This document shows, piece after piece, positions 1 through 9,002 of a DNA stretch of 64,000 nucleotides. The DNA is from Buttiauxella sp. A111 (lineage in GTDB: Bacteria > Pseudomonadota > Gammaproteobacteria > Enterobacterales > Enterobacteriaceae): positions 637,117 through 701,116 of the forward strand of contig NZ_BJFN01000002.1 of assembly GCF_014189855.1 (NCBI RefSeq), in the 5' to 3' direction. Every line of letters begins with the position of its first letter. Positions within the stretch are counted from its first letter, which is position 1. The position numbers and the translations under genes were made by a program. The notes below the pieces were generated by a model that saw nothing but the letters and a program-made list of their open reading frames with translations, was not told where the DNA came from and did not search any database.

Positions 1-1099
1 TCAGGGTGAAACGACACAAACGCTGCAAGATTATTTAATGTGGCAGGTCGATCTCACCCCGTTTTCAGACACCGACACAGCGATAGCTACGTCTATTGTC
101 GATGCCGTTGACGAAATGGGTTACCTCACAGTCTCTCTGGAAGAAATTCTGGAAAGCATGGGTGATGACGAAATCACCCTCGACGAAGTGGAAGCGGTAC
201 TCAAACGCGTACAACGTTTCGATCCTGTTGGTGTCGCCGCACGCGATCTGCGCGATTGCCTGCTTATACAGCTTTCGCAATTTGCCCGCGAAACACCGTG
301 GCTAACGGAAGCCCGCTTGATTGTCAGCGATCACCTGGATCTGCTCGCTAACCATGACTTCCGCAGCCTGATGCGCGTCACGCGTCTGAAAGAGGAAGTA
401 TTGAAAGAGGCAATGTGCCTGATTCAATCTCTTGACCCACGCCCAGGACAATCTATTCAGACCAGCGAACCGGAATATGTCATTCCGGATGTCCTGGTGA
501 AAAAAATACAGGGTCGCTGGACGGTAGAACTGAACGCTGACAGCATTCCACGTTTGAAAATAAATCAGCAGTATGCTGCGATGGGCACCAACGCCCGCAA
601 TGACAGCGACTCGCAGTTTATTCGCAGTAACTTACAAGAAGCAAAATGGCTGATTAAAAGTCTGGAAAGCAGGAACGACACGCTGCTGCGCGTCAGCCGC
701 TGCATTGTAGAGCAACAGCAGGGCTTTTTTGAACTTGGCGAAGAACACATGAAACCGATGGTTCTCGCTGATATCGCCCAGGTGGTCGAAATGCATGAAT
801 CGACCATTTCCCGTGTGACCACGCAGAAATATCTGCATAGCCCACGCGGCATATTTGAATTGAAGTATTTCTTCTCAAGCCACGTAAATACCGAAGGTGG
901 AGGTGAAGCCTCCTCGACGGCAATTCGTGCATTGGTGAAGAAATTAATTGCTGCGGAAAACCCTGCGAAACCCCTGAGTGATAGCAAGTTAACGACTATG
1001 CTATCGGATCAGGGGATCATGGTGGCACGCCGCACCGTTGCGAAGTACCGAGAGTCTTTATCCATACCACCGTCAAATCAGCGTAAGCAATTGGTTTGA
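1..1099 (+). CDS. rpoN: RNA polymerase sigma-54 factor RpoN (5' end outside window)
   Basis: Sigma-54 directs core RNA polymerase to -24/-12 (GG/GC) promoters and needs AAA+ activators such as NtrC. The open frame runs in from the window edge with no start, leaving about 365 codons; E. coli RpoN has 477, so roughly the first 110 residues (activator-interacting and early core-binding region) are missing. The core-binding domain is followed by the HTH region with [14 protein letters not shown], then the C-terminal RpoN box [10 protein letters not shown] that reads the -24 element, and the usual end SNQRKQLV. hpf, ptsN, rapZ and npr follow on the same strand, the standard rpoN cluster. A sigma-54-type promoter is visible later in the window, before the amino-acid transporter at 56340. 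Confidence 0.98.
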   Translation, partial: QGETTQTLQDYLMWQVDLTPFSDTDTAIATSIVDAVDEMGYLTVSLEEILESMGDDEITLDEVEAVLKRVQRFDPVGVAARDLRDCLLIQLSQFARETPWLTEARLIVSDHLDLLANHDFRSLMRVTRLKEEVLKEAMCLIQSLDPRPGQSIQTSEPEYVIPDVLVKKIQGRWTVELNADSIPRLKINQQYAAMGTNARNDSDSQFIRSNLQEAKWLIKSLESRNDTLLRVSRCIVEQQQGFFELGEEHMKPMVLADIAQVVEMHESTISRVTTQKYLHSPRGIFELKYFFSSHVNTEGGGEASSTAIRALVKKLIAAENPAKPLSDSKLTTMLSDQGIMVARRTVAKYRESLSIPPSNQRKQLV

Positions 1100-1121
1100 C
1101 TTAACCGATAAGGAAGACACT

Positions 1122-1409
1122 ATGCAGCTCAACATTACAGGACATAACGTCGAAATCACTGACGCACTACGCGATTTTGTGAGTACGAAGTTTGCCAAAC
1201 TGGAGCAGTACTTCGAAAGAATTAACCAAGTCTATATTGTGTTAAAAGTGGAAAAAGTCACGCATATTGCCGATGCAACGCTACATGTAAATGGTGGTGA
1301 AATTCATGCCAGCGCGGAAGGCCAGGATATGTATGCGGCGATTGATGGTTTGATTGATAAACTGGCACGCCAGTTAACCAAACATAAAGATAAACTAAAA
1401 CAACACTGA
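1122..1409 (+). CDS. hpf: Ribosome hibernation promoting factor HPF (short form)
   Basis: HPF binds the 30S decoding region in stationary phase and, with RMF, converts 70S ribosomes to inactive 100S dimers. The protein has 95 residues, the same as E. coli short HPF, beginning MQLNITGHNVEIT and ending KHKDKLKQH. It is a single HPF/RaiA beta-alpha-beta-beta-beta-alpha domain without the C-terminal dimerisation domain of long HPF. The frame is open further upstream, but the ATG at 1122 is chosen because it has AAGGAAG at 1110-1116 and gives the family length. It starts 22 bases after the rpoN stop and is probably co-transcribed with rpoN and ptsN. Confidence 0.97.
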   Translation: MQLNITGHNVEITDALRDFVSTKFAKLEQYFERINQVYIVLKVEKVTHIADATLHVNGGEIHASAEGQDMYAAIDGLIDKLARQLTKHKDKLKQH

Positions 1410-1432
1410 TAATCCGGGCAACTGTACAAGCA

Positions 1433-1493
1433 TATATCCATTAGCATTCGAGTTGCAGGGGTGTTGGCTGCAGCTTGAAGGATGATGGATATA
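1433..1493. repeat. Palindromic repeat between hpf and ptsN
   Basis: The outer arms TATATCCAT (1433-1441) and ATGGATATA (1485-1493) are perfect inverted repeats. Inside, a GAGTTGCAG stretch faces CTGCAGCTTGAA, so most of the 61 bases can fold into one imperfect hairpin. The right half (1470-1491) resembles 23052-23073 upstream of degQ, with about 4 differences in 22 bases. This suggests a dispersed intergenic family rather than a gene-specific structure. It lies inside the hpf-ptsN transcript and could act as an RNA-stability or processing element; that is inference. Confidence 0.6.
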
Positions 1494-1551
1494 GACGGCT
1501 CGTTGCATAGCGTAACGGGCCGTTAGCATAACAGGGTGCTTAGGTGAACTT

Positions 1552-2043
1552 ATGATGAACAACGATTCTGCTCTACAACTTAGTAATGTCCTGAACAAGG
1601 AATGTACCCGTACCAATGTACATTGCCAGAGTAAAAAACGTGCGCTGGAAATCATCAGTGAACTGGCAGCAAAACAACTCGGCCTGCCACCACAAGTGGT
1701 GTTTGAGGCAGTGTTGACGCGCGAACGTATGGGGAGTACCGGTATCGGTAATGGTATCGCCATTCCTCATGGAAAACTGGAAGAAGATACCACTCGTGCT
1801 GTCGGGGTCTTTATTAAACTGGAAACCCCTATCGCCTTTGATGCTATTGATAATCAGCCGGTTGACCTGATGTTTGCGCTGCTTGTTCCTGCGGATCAAA
1901 CAAAAACGCATTTGCATACTTTGTCTTTGGTAGCGAAACGTCTGGCTGACAAAACGATTTGCCGACGCCTGCGATCCGCACAGAGTGATGAAGAGCTTTA
2001 TCAGATCATTACCGAAACAGAACAAGGTAGTGAAAGTGAATAA
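1552..2043 (+). CDS. ptsN: Nitrogen PTS enzyme IIA (EIIA-Ntr)
   Basis: PtsN is the final phosphate acceptor of the nitrogen phosphotransferase relay (PtsP to NPr to PtsN). It does not transport sugar; its phosphorylation state affects potassium transport (TrkA, KdpD) and other regulatory targets. The protein has 163 residues like E. coli PtsN and is a single EIIA type-2 domain. The phosphorylated histidine is His73 in IAIPHGK. The start is the first of two adjacent ATGs (MMNND), which keeps the E. coli numbering of His73. The phosphodonor NPr is encoded two genes downstream, with rapZ between. Confidence 0.97.
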   Translation: MMNNDSALQLSNVLNKECTRTNVHCQSKKRALEIISELAAKQLGLPPQVVFEAVLTRERMGSTGIGNGIAIPHGKLEEDTTRAVGVFIKLETPIAFDAIDNQPVDLMFALLVPADQTKTHLHTLSLVAKRLADKTICRRLRSAQSDEELYQIITETEQGSESE

Positions 2044-2096
2044 TCTGGCTGCGGTCATGCGAAAGCCACAGCAAGAGAAGTTGGGGGAGTGATGAC

Positions 2097-2951
2097 ATGG
2101 TGCTGATGATTGTCAGCGGCCGCTCTGGTTCAGGGAAGTCTGTAGCCTTGCGTGCATTAGAAGATATGGGATTCTACTGTGTAGATAACCTGCCAGTGGT
2201 ACTGTTGCCTGATCTTGCCAAAACTCTCGCAGAGCGCCAAATTTCTGCGGCAGTCAGCATTGATGTGCGTAACATGCCGGAAAACCCAGAAATTTTTGAA
2301 CAGGCAATGACTAACCTGCCTGATACCTTTTCGCCGCAATTGTTGTTCCTTGATGCCGATCGCAACACGCTGATTCGTCGTTATAGTGACACTCGCCGTC
2401 TGCATCCGCTTTCAAGTAAAAATCTGTCGCTAGAAAGTGCGATAGATGAAGAAAGTGATTTGCTGGAGCCATTGAAATCAAGAGCCGACCTGATCATTGA
2501 TACTTCTGAGATGTCAGTGCATGAGCTCGCGGAAATGTTGCGTACCCGCCTGCTTGGTAAGCGTGAACGCGAACTGACCATGGTCTTCGAATCCTTTGGC
2601 TTTAAACACGGCATTCCGATTGATGCGGATTATGTGTTTGACGTGCGCTTTTTGCCGAACCCACACTGGGACCCGAAACTGCGTCCGATGACGGGTTTGG
2701 ACAGACCTGTGGCTGCGTTCCTCGACCGTCATACCGAAGTGCACAATTTTATCTACCAAACACGTAGCTATCTTGAGCTATGGTTACCCATGCTGGAAAC
2801 CAACAATCGTAGCTACCTGACGGTGGCGATTGGATGTACCGGCGGTAAACACCGTTCAGTTTATATTGCTGAACAGTTGGCAGATTATTTTCGCTCGCGT
2901 GGCAAGAATGTGCAGTCCCGCCACCGTACGCTGGAAAAACGCAAAACATGA
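2097..2951 (+). CDS. rapZ: RNase adapter protein RapZ
   Basis: RapZ (YvcJ family) binds the small RNA GlmZ and presents it to RNase E. It thereby lowers GlmS synthesis when glucosamine-6-phosphate is sufficient. The 284 residues equal the E. coli length. The N-terminal P-loop domain has the Walker A motif GRSGSGKS at residues 8-15, and the C-terminal half carries the RNA-binding region with [13 protein letters not shown]. The end is Lys/Arg rich (HRTLEKRKT). Its stop codon overlaps the npr start (ATGA at 2948-2951), implying translational coupling. Confidence 0.97.
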   Translation: MVLMIVSGRSGSGKSVALRALEDMGFYCVDNLPVVLLPDLAKTLAERQISAAVSIDVRNMPENPEIFEQAMTNLPDTFSPQLLFLDADRNTLIRRYSDTRRLHPLSSKNLSLESAIDEESDLLEPLKSRADLIIDTSEMSVHELAEMLRTRLLGKRERELTMVFESFGFKHGIPIDADYVFDVRFLPNPHWDPKLRPMTGLDRPVAAFLDRHTEVHNFIYQTRSYLELWLPMLETNNRSYLTVAIGCTGGKHRSVYIAEQLADYFRSRGKNVQSRHRTLEKRKT

Positions 2952-3220
2952 CCGTAAAACAGACCGTTGAAATAACCAACAAACTGGGCATGCATGCACG
3001 CCCAGCAATGAAGCTGTTCGAATTGGTACAAAGCTTTGATGCTGAGGTGATGTTGCGTAACGAAGCCGGTACTGAGGCAGAAGCCAATAGCGTCATTGCA
3101 CTACTGATGCTGGATTCTGCCAAAGGTGGCCACATTGAAATTGAAGTCACCGGCCCAGAAGAAGAACAAGCATTGAACGCGGTTATCGCTTTGTTTAATG
3201 CCGGTTTTGACGAAGACTAA
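2948..3220 (+). CDS. npr: Phosphocarrier protein NPr (nitrogen HPr)
   Basis: NPr passes phosphate from EI-Ntr (PtsP) to PtsN. The protein has 90 residues with a single HPr-like fold; the phosphorylated residue is His16 in [11 protein letters not shown], followed by the conserved Arg18. The start ATG overlaps the rapZ stop by four bases. The TAA stop at 3218-3220 touches the left terminal repeat of the element described at 3220-3365, so the element begins at the last base of this gene. This is the last gene of the rpoN-hpf-ptsN-rapZ-npr cluster. Confidence 0.97.
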   Translation: MTVKQTVEITNKLGMHARPAMKLFELVQSFDAEVMLRNEAGTEAEANSVIALLMLDSAKGGHIEIEVTGPEEEQALNAVIALFNAGFDED

Positions 3221-3365
3221 GAACCTATCCCATCAGGCTATTTTATTTGCCATTTTCCCCCTGGGCAGTGCTCAGAATCCTCACGTACTTTATGTACGCT
3301 CCGGTTCTTGCGCGCTGTCCGAAGCCAAACTGGCTGCATCAATAACGCCTGATGGAATAGGTTCT
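3220..3365. repeat. MITE-like element with terminal inverted repeats between npr and mtgA
   Basis: The left end (3220-3238, AGAACCTATCCCATCAGGC) and right end (3347-3365) are inverted repeats matching at 18 of 19 positions. The 146-base unit has no credible ORF and contains a smaller palindrome CGTAC-TTTAT-GTACG. The left repeat starts on the last base of the npr stop codon, and the right repeat ends inside the mtgA stop codon (3364-3366). The element therefore occupies the whole gap between the two converging genes. I recognise the terminal motif as like short repeats dispersed in enterobacterial genomes but will not name the family. It may provide hairpin termination in both directions (inference). 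Confidence 0.7.
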
Positions 3366-4092
3366 AATTCAATTCATTCTGCGCCAGGAATGACTCGCCA
3401 CCCAGTTGGCGCATCTGGCGCAAAATCCATTGCTGACGTTGGCGTACATACCCGGAAGGCGCATTCGCTTTAAAACGAATGGGATTCGGTAATACTGCCG
3501 CTAGTAAGGCAGCCTCAGATGCAGTCAGGCGGCTTGCTGGTTTATGGAAATAACGCTGCGAAGCTTCTTCAACACCAAAAATCCCGTCACCAAATTCAGC
3601 AATATTCAGATAAACCGTCAGGATGCGACGTTTCGTCCAAACCACTTCCATACCGAGAGTTAATCCTGCCTCAAGACCTTTGCGCACATAGCTACGTCCG
3701 TCCCAAAGAAACAGGTTTTTTGCGGTTTGCTGTGAAAGCGTTGACGCGCCGCGAACACGATTTTCATTACGTTCGTTATGAGCAACGGCTTTCTCAATAG
3801 CGGCAATATCAAAACCCCAGTGGTCAGGGAATTTCTGATCTTCCGCAGCGATAACCGCAAGCCCCATCCACGGCGAGATCTCATCCATGCTCACCCAATC
3901 CGAATGCGCAACATAACTGAAGTCACCGCTGAACCAGGCACTAAACTGACGCTCGACCATGACCGCTGAAAACGGCACTGGCATAAAGCTAAACAGAATT
4001 ATTCCCGCCAGCCAAATTCCGACCAGCGCCAGCAAGCAACGTAGCAGCCAGCGCTTGAAGTAACTCAAGAGCGCGATACGCCCTTTCTTCAT
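3364..4092 (-). CDS. mtgA: Monofunctional biosynthetic peptidoglycan transglycosylase
   Basis: MtgA polymerises glycan strands from lipid II in the periplasm and acts at the division site in E. coli. The 242 residues match the E. coli length. One N-terminal membrane segment (about residues 13-36) anchors a single GT51 domain. The catalytic region [14 protein letters not shown] is present, followed by [17 protein letters not shown] and the conserved [17 protein letters not shown]. No transpeptidase domain is present. The start overlaps the elbB stop by four bases (ATGA), so the two form an operon. The stop codon lies in the terminal repeat of the 3220-3365 element. Confidence 0.97.
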   Translation of the reverse strand: MKKGRIALLSYFKRWLLRCLLALVGIWLAGIILFSFMPVPFSAVMVERQFSAWFSGDFSYVAHSDWVSMDEISPWMGLAVIAAEDQKFPDHWGFDIAAIEKAVAHNERNENRVRGASTLSQQTAKNLFLWDGRSYVRKGLEAGLTLGMEVVWTKRRILTVYLNIAEFGDGIFGVEEASQRYFHKPASRLTASEAALLAAVLPNPIRFKANAPSGYVRQRQQWILRQMRQLGGESFLAQNELN

Positions 4093-4742
4093 TCAGTCAT
4101 ATCCACAACACGAGCCACCAGCTTTTCGATACCCAAAGCAGCCTCGTCAATGCGTGTCGCTAACATGTACGCAGGTGTCGTCACCACTTTATGTTCTTCA
4201 TCGACCACAATATCGTCGACCGGACATGGAACATGTTCGGCACCCATCTCTTCAACTATCTCGGCGGTGTCAATATCAGTACCAATGGTCAAACGCACCG
4301 GTACATCAAGAATCTTTGGCAACATCACCGGGGCAATGCAGATGAAACCGAGTGGTTTACCCTGAGCATGGCAATCCCGGGCAAGGCGTCGCAAATCGCC
4401 ATCAATCTGGCACTCGCTACCAAGACTTGCAAAATTGCACAGGTTTTTAGCCGCTCCGAAACCACCGGGGACTATCAATGCATCGAGTTCGTTAGCATCA
4501 GCCTGAGCCAATGGCATTACCGCACCGCGAGTGATTCGTGCCGCTTCGGCCAGTACATTACGATACTCAGTAGACTCATTATTAGTAAGGTGATTGATTA
4601 CATCTGCTTGAGTTTTATCGGGTGCGAAGCATACAGCTTCAGCACCTGAGCGAGCGATAGCAAGCAAGGTAATGACAGCTTCCTGAATCTCGCTTCCGTC
4701 GTAGACCCCGCATCCACTGAGCACAACACCAATCTTCTTCAT
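4089..4742 (-). CDS. elbB: Glyoxalase ElbB (DJ-1/PfpI-like)
   Basis: ElbB belongs to the class I glutamine amidotransferase-like/DJ-1 superfamily; the E. coli protein has glyoxalase activity and was first noted for isoprenoid-related effects. The start chosen at 4742 gives 217 residues, the E. coli length ([18 protein letters not shown]), preceded by AAGGAAT. An in-frame extension of 30 codons upstream lacks family support. The nucleophile-elbow cysteine is in [10 protein letters not shown], and [16 protein letters not shown] is the family signature. mtgA follows with a four-base overlap. arcZ lies just upstream on the opposite strand. Confidence 0.95.
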   Translation of the reverse strand: MKKIGVVLSGCGVYDGSEIQEAVITLLAIARSGAEAVCFAPDKTQADVINHLTNNESTEYRNVLAEAARITRGAVMPLAQADANELDALIVPGGFGAAKNLCNFASLGSECQIDGDLRRLARDCHAQGKPLGFICIAPVMLPKILDVPVRLTIGTDIDTAEIVEEMGAEHVPCPVDDIVVDEEHKVVTTPAYMLATRIDEAALGIEKLVARVVDMTE

Positions 4743-4860
4743 TTGGCCATTCCTTTTCATCATGCAATTTTTATCATCAGTTATGACAATTTGATCGCTA
4801 TGCTTCACACATTTTACTGAATCATGTAACAAACTATTTAAGATTTGCTATCTTAATGCC

Positions 4861-4986
4861 TGAGCAGCACACGAGATTATCGGCTGCGCCATTTGGATAA
4901 TGACTTATAACTCAACGGCGCAACCTACTTTTTCCCTGGTGTTGGCGCAGAATTCGCGCACCCCGGTTTATCCGGGGTCATTTTTT
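4861..4986 (+). ncRNA. arcZ: Small regulatory RNA ArcZ (RyhA/SraH)
   Basis: ArcZ is an Hfq-dependent sRNA encoded between elbB and arcB. In E. coli it activates rpoS translation and represses arcB and motility genes, and is processed to a short 3' form. Here, 4933-4986 has the conserved processed region, with TTCCCTGGTGTTGGCGCAG followed by TTCGCGCACCCCGG. It ends in a terminator hairpin (ACCCCGG-TTTA-CCGGGGT, 4960-4978) and a T-run reaching 4987. A possible -10 TATCTT at 4849-4854 places the 5' end near 4861; that end is inferred. The terminator overlaps the arcB stop codon on the other strand. Confidence 0.9.
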
Positions 4987-7326
4987 GGGAGCGTTCGCCA
5001 CCCAAGCCTTCAGAACATCAACATCGTGTTGCCATTCTTGTTTCAACTCTTCAATCCACTCACCCACATTTTCTGACCACGCAGGTAAATCCGGCGATTG
5101 AATTTGCTGAGCGACTTGCTGCAAATGACGTAGCCCGACAGAACCCGCGGCCCCTTTAATTTTATGCCCTTCTTCCACAACCCCTTTTTGGTCGCGGGCG
5201 GTCATATTAGAGTCCAGTACACTCAGGTAACCCGGCATCATTTTTTCAAACATCGCCAGTCCATCGGTAATCAGTTTTGGCCCGACGAGGTCCATATACT
5301 GCTCAAGCATCGGAATATCGAGCAATGCTTGCTGCTTCTCACTATTAACTTGAGGCACTTGAGACTCCTTCTTAGACTCTGACTGTTGGTTGTCCCAGAA
5401 TTTTTGGATCATCGCCATTAACGCCGGAACAGAGAGGGGTTTGCTCAGCACATCATCCATGCCAGCATCCAGATACTCTTTTTTATCTTTCAATACGTTA
5501 GCAGTCAACGCCACCAGCGGTGGTAAATCTTCACGCGCATAACGCGTGGTCAATTGCCGGGAAATATCCAGGCCGGTCATATCAGGCAACTGGATATCCA
5601 GCAGCACCAGGTCATATTCCCCTGGAGTGAATTTTTCCAGCGCTTCTTTACCCGTCATGGCGACATCTACGCTATTGCCGAGTTTCTCAAGTACCGAGCG
5701 CGCAACAATGACATTGAGCTCAATATCTTCCACCAGCAAAACGTGCAACGCAGGCAGAGGCATTTCGTCATCGTTAAGAGTGTCTTCGACTTCATCCGCA
5801 ACGCGAGGAGCCTGAATCGTCAGGGTAAACAGTGAGCCTTCACCTGGCGTACTGCTAACGGTTATATCGCCGCCCATACTCTTAGCCAGACGACGTGAAA
5901 CCGCCAACCCAATCCCTGTCCCAGTAGCCGGTTTACCACCATGACTGTCTTTCACCTGGTAATACATGGCGAAGATCTTGTCTTGTTCGTCCTGAGGAAT
6001 ACCAATGCCGGAATCCTGAACTTCAAAGCGCAGTATGTTTTCTTCTTCATAACACACGCGCACAGCAACCACGCCGCCTTTAGGGGTGAACTTCACGGCA
6101 TTACTGATGAGGTTCCACAGGATCTGACGCAAGCGCGTTCCATCTGTCACCACTTTATGCGGCAGTGGCAACGTAGGGTTCATTTCCAGCTTCAGCCCTT
6201 TTTGTTGAGCCTGTAAACCCGAGAGATTTTCTAAATCGGCGAGGAAACTGGTGAAATCAATTGGCTGGTTATCAAGCTGAACCTTACGGCGCTCGAGTTT
6301 ATCCATATCGATGATATCGTTAAAAATATTACCGAGTGTAATAGCCGAGACATGGATAGTTTTGAGGTAGTTGGTTTGTTCAGAATTCAGCTCTGTATCC
6401 AGCAGGATACGACTCAATCCGACGATACCATTAAGCGGCGTGCGCAACTCATGGCTGATGGTTGAAATGAAGGTGGTTTTATCCCGGCTGGCGCGCTCAA
6501 GCGCATCTTGATACCGCTTACGCTCGGTAATATCACGACCAAATCCCATTAAACCGTGGCGTTTACCTACGCGGTCATAGTACGGAACTTTACGAATTTC
6601 AAAGCAGGCTTTGCGGCCATCAGGATAATCCAACCATTGTTCATAGGTCAGAGACACGTTATGACGAAATACTTTTTCGTCGGTTTCAATCACCTTCAGG
6701 GCCGCTTCTGGCGAATACACATCTGCTGGCTTCAGGCTGATTAATTGCTTCTCACTTTTTCCCGTCAGCAATTCCATGGCTCTGTTACAGCCTGAAAACT
6801 CTTTGTCTTCATTGCGATAAAAAACGAGATCCGGCGAGGCATCAAGGAAAGAGCGGAGAAATGAGGATTGCTGCTCCAGCTGGATTTGCGTCTCCTCACG
6901 CTCTTGCATCTCAACCTTAAGCTGCTCAAGCATGGCCTGACGCTCATCCTCAGCTTTAACGCGAACGGCAATTTCCTGATTCAATTGTGCAATGTTGTCT
7001 TTGAGCTGCACATTGAGTTTCAGATCCCTTTCGCGCATCTCTTCGAGTTTCTCCACAAGCTTTGACAGCCGTTGGCGCGACTCTTCGAGTTGTTCAACCA
7101 CCACAGAAAGGAAATAGACGGCCCAGGGAGTAATTAACAGACCAAAAAAGATCGAGCGAACGACATCAATACTTTCGACCTGGCCGCGTAACAGCATTGT
7201 CACGGCCATTTGCACGACAATAGCCAGCACCACCAATGCGGAAGCCAGCAACAAAGAGAAGCGCACTAATCCGAGCTTCACCATCAAATCAACGTAATAC
7301 TGCGCAAGTAACCGGATTTGCTTCAT
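4978..7326 (-). CDS. arcB: Aerobic respiration control sensor histidine kinase ArcB
   Basis: ArcB is the membrane hybrid kinase that senses quinone redox state and phosphorylates ArcA. The protein has 782 residues (E. coli 778). Two N-terminal membrane segments (about 22-42 and 58-78) precede a coiled coil (about 80-155) and a PAS domain containing the redox cysteines Cys180 and Cys241. The kinase core has His292 in ISHELRTPLNG and the ATP-binding G boxes. The receiver Asp577 is in LVLLDIQLPD. The C-terminal HPt domain has His721 in EEGHKIKGAAG. All phosphorelay residues are present. The last codons overlap the ArcZ terminator on the opposite strand. Confidence 0.98.
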   Translation of the reverse strand: MKQIRLLAQYYVDLMVKLGLVRFSLLLASALVVLAIVVQMAVTMLLRGQVESIDVVRSIFFGLLITPWAVYFLSVVVEQLEESRQRLSKLVEKLEEMRERDLKLNVQLKDNIAQLNQEIAVRVKAEDERQAMLEQLKVEMQEREETQIQLEQQSSFLRSFLDASPDLVFYRNEDKEFSGCNRAMELLTGKSEKQLISLKPADVYSPEAALKVIETDEKVFRHNVSLTYEQWLDYPDGRKACFEIRKVPYYDRVGKRHGLMGFGRDITERKRYQDALERASRDKTTFISTISHELRTPLNGIVGLSRILLDTELNSEQTNYLKTIHVSAITLGNIFNDIIDMDKLERRKVQLDNQPIDFTSFLADLENLSGLQAQQKGLKLEMNPTLPLPHKVVTDGTRLRQILWNLISNAVKFTPKGGVVAVRVCYEEENILRFEVQDSGIGIPQDEQDKIFAMYYQVKDSHGGKPATGTGIGLAVSRRLAKSMGGDITVSSTPGEGSLFTLTIQAPRVADEVEDTLNDDEMPLPALHVLLVEDIELNVIVARSVLEKLGNSVDVAMTGKEALEKFTPGEYDLVLLDIQLPDMTGLDISRQLTTRYAREDLPPLVALTANVLKDKKEYLDAGMDDVLSKPLSVPALMAMIQKFWDNQQSESKKESQVPQVNSEKQQALLDIPMLEQYMDLVGPKLITDGLAMFEKMMPGYLSVLDSNMTARDQKGVVEEGHKIKGAAGSVGLRHLQQVAQQIQSPDLPAWSENVGEWIEELKQEWQHDVDVLKAWVANAPKK

Positions 7327-7387
7327 GGAACGTTTCCTTCGCCTTCAATCTGCTAAATATACCGCAAAAAGATCACACGCTCAGGAA

Positions 7388-8320
7388 TTACAACAGAAAT
7401 GTCGGGTCCCACGGCGTTCCGAGCGCCGAACCCTGAGTACCATGGCTTGTCAGATACTTATCGATCTCCCCCATTCCGGTCCATCGATTTTCGCACCATA
7501 ATGGTGCCAGCAAGGTGGGACGGCGGGCGTTTGCAGAAATGCGATGGTAGACAATATCGAGTGGCGTATGGCGAATCATCTCGCCGGCGGTCGTCGCGTA
7601 CTCCTCCAGTTCGATACCCTGCAAGCGTCCAGCCTGCCAACTTTTAGCCATCGTACTACCGCTAACAATATGGAGAGGGTGGAGTTTGATGCCGTCTACA
7701 CCAGTCTCAACAACTTTTTCCAGCGTTTGCAGGCAATGTTCCTGGCCTTCACCTGGCAGACCAACAATCAGGTGGCTGCATACTTTCAAACCGCGCGCAC
7801 GGGCACGACGCGTGGTTTCCTGATAACAGGCAAAATCATGCCCACGATTAATCCGATGCAGTGTTTTGTCATGTGCCGTCTGCAAGCCCAGTTCTAACCA
7901 AACTTCATAACCTTTGTCATGATATTCACTTAACAAATCGAGCACGCTATCTGGCACGCAATCTGGACGTGTGCCGACACATAAGCCGACAATACTGGCC
8001 TGGCTGACGGCTTGCTGATACATCGAACGCAACACCTGCACTTCTGCCCATGTACTGGTGTACGCCTGGAAATAGGCGAGATAGTGCTTAGCTCGGTTAA
8101 CCAACTGCGCCTGGCGCTCGAGTTGTTCGGCGATGGAATGATGTTGTTGGGTTTCATCAGCAAAAGACGCCACGTTGCAGAAAGTACACCCCCCTCGTCC
8201 AATGGTTCCGTCACGGTTTGGGCAGCTAAAACCACCGTGCAGCGTGAGTTTATGGACTTTATGACCATAACGGCGCTGAAGATCACCACCAAACATATTG
8301 ACTAATTTCTGTAACTGCAT
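7388..8320 (-). CDS. yhcC: Radical SAM protein YhcC (TIGR01212 family)
   Basis: This is an uncharacterised radical SAM family protein of 310 residues (E. coli YhcC 309). The cluster-binding cysteines are Cys33, Cys45 and Cys48 in SCPNRDGTIGRGGCTFC, an unusually long first spacing typical of this subfamily. Further motifs are VGLCVGTRPDCVPD, WLELGLQTAHDKTL and SHLIVGLPGEGQEH, which form the SAM-binding barrel. The substrate is not known to me. The gene lies 61 bases upstream of arcB on the same strand and is divergent from gltBD. Confidence 0.95.
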   Translation of the reverse strand: MQLQKLVNMFGGDLQRRYGHKVHKLTLHGGFSCPNRDGTIGRGGCTFCNVASFADETQQHHSIAEQLERQAQLVNRAKHYLAYFQAYTSTWAEVQVLRSMYQQAVSQASIVGLCVGTRPDCVPDSVLDLLSEYHDKGYEVWLELGLQTAHDKTLHRINRGHDFACYQETTRRARARGLKVCSHLIVGLPGEGQEHCLQTLEKVVETGVDGIKLHPLHIVSGSTMAKSWQAGRLQGIELEEYATTAGEMIRHTPLDIVYHRISANARRPTLLAPLWCENRWTGMGEIDKYLTSHGTQGSALGTPWDPTFLL

Positions 8321-8914
8321 AATCTGATGGGCCGCCCTGTAAAAGGGATGTAGCCTGCCATTTTCTGCCCATTTTAGCGATGACCTGGATCAATCGCTCT
8401 GGCGCAGCTTTATCTATTGCATATAAATGCAAAATTAATGCAATTTTACGCACCCACCAGATGATTACTTTTCCTTATATTGAGCCTCTATTTTTAAAGA
8501 ATCTGTGACCCTGTGAAAAACAGTGGCATACAACACGCCGAACCCCATTGATAGCATAAGATCCTGCCAATACCAGCATTGCCAGTATGGTCTGGAATTT
8601 TGCAGCCCCTCAGATAGTGAGAGAGATCACATTAACCTGGTGATTATCTTGCCGCTTAAATACGATAAAAATGATAATAAAGTGATTATTTTCATTGTGT
8701 TATATGACGTTTAGCACATATTCGTATAAATAAGAATGCCATTTGACCTGTGTGCGCTTTCCCGATAACTTGGAAATCCGCTGGAAGCTTTCTGGATGGG
8801 TTCTGTGCCCATCATATTTATGCAGTAATTAAGATTCCCTCAAAAGCAAGTCCTCAACACTTGTGAAATCGGATGCGTTAGACATCAAGAGGGCGACACG
8901 CGAGGAATGCGTAG
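8321..8914. other. yhcC-gltB divergent intergenic region
   Basis: These 594 bases hold no protein gene that I can support. The stretch 8400-8720 is AT-rich with several A/T tracts, consistent with the Lrp and IHF control known for E. coli gltB, but I cannot point to defined sites. A possible gltB promoter is listed separately at 8743-8770. A weak hairpin GATGGG...CCCATC lies near 8795-8815 in the presumed leader. Confidence 0.5.
8743..8770 (+). promoter_or_regulatory. Possible gltBD promoter
   Basis: TTGACC (8743-8748) and ATAACT (8765-8770) are separated by 16 bases, a reasonable sigma-70 pair. It would give a leader of about 220 bases containing the small ORF at 8915-9001. This is assigned by pattern only, and other AT-rich sequences nearby could serve instead. 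Confidence 0.35.
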
Positions 8915-9001
8915 ATGCGCAAACCCCGTCGCCATGCCCTTGTTGCGTCTGGACGCAAACGGTTGGTAGGGAGTCACGTAGAGCCTGGGGAGGTTCACTG
9001 A
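8915..9001 (+). CDS. Putative gltB leader peptide, 28 codons
   Basis: The ATG at 8915 has a strong ribosome-binding sequence, GAGGA, at 8902-8906. The reading gives [13 protein letters not shown] and a basic, Arg-rich 28-residue peptide ending in TGA at 8999-9001, one base before the glt[12 protein letters not shown] matches, from memory, the start of the longer annotated N-terminus of E. coli GltB. There that stretch is in frame with gltB; here it is not. The gltB ribosome-binding sequence GGGGAGG lies inside this ORF, so translation of the leader could be coupled to that of gltB. No known function; coding status is inferred from the SD and the remembered similarity. Confidence 0.5.
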   Translation: MRKPRRHALVASGRKRLVGSHVEPGEVH

Positions 9002-9002
9002 T

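Noticed and set aside
8523..8714. 63-codon open frame in the yhcC-gltB interval
   Set aside because: AT-rich, no SD, unusual composition and no family resemblance; the region is better explained as regulatory DNA for gltB.
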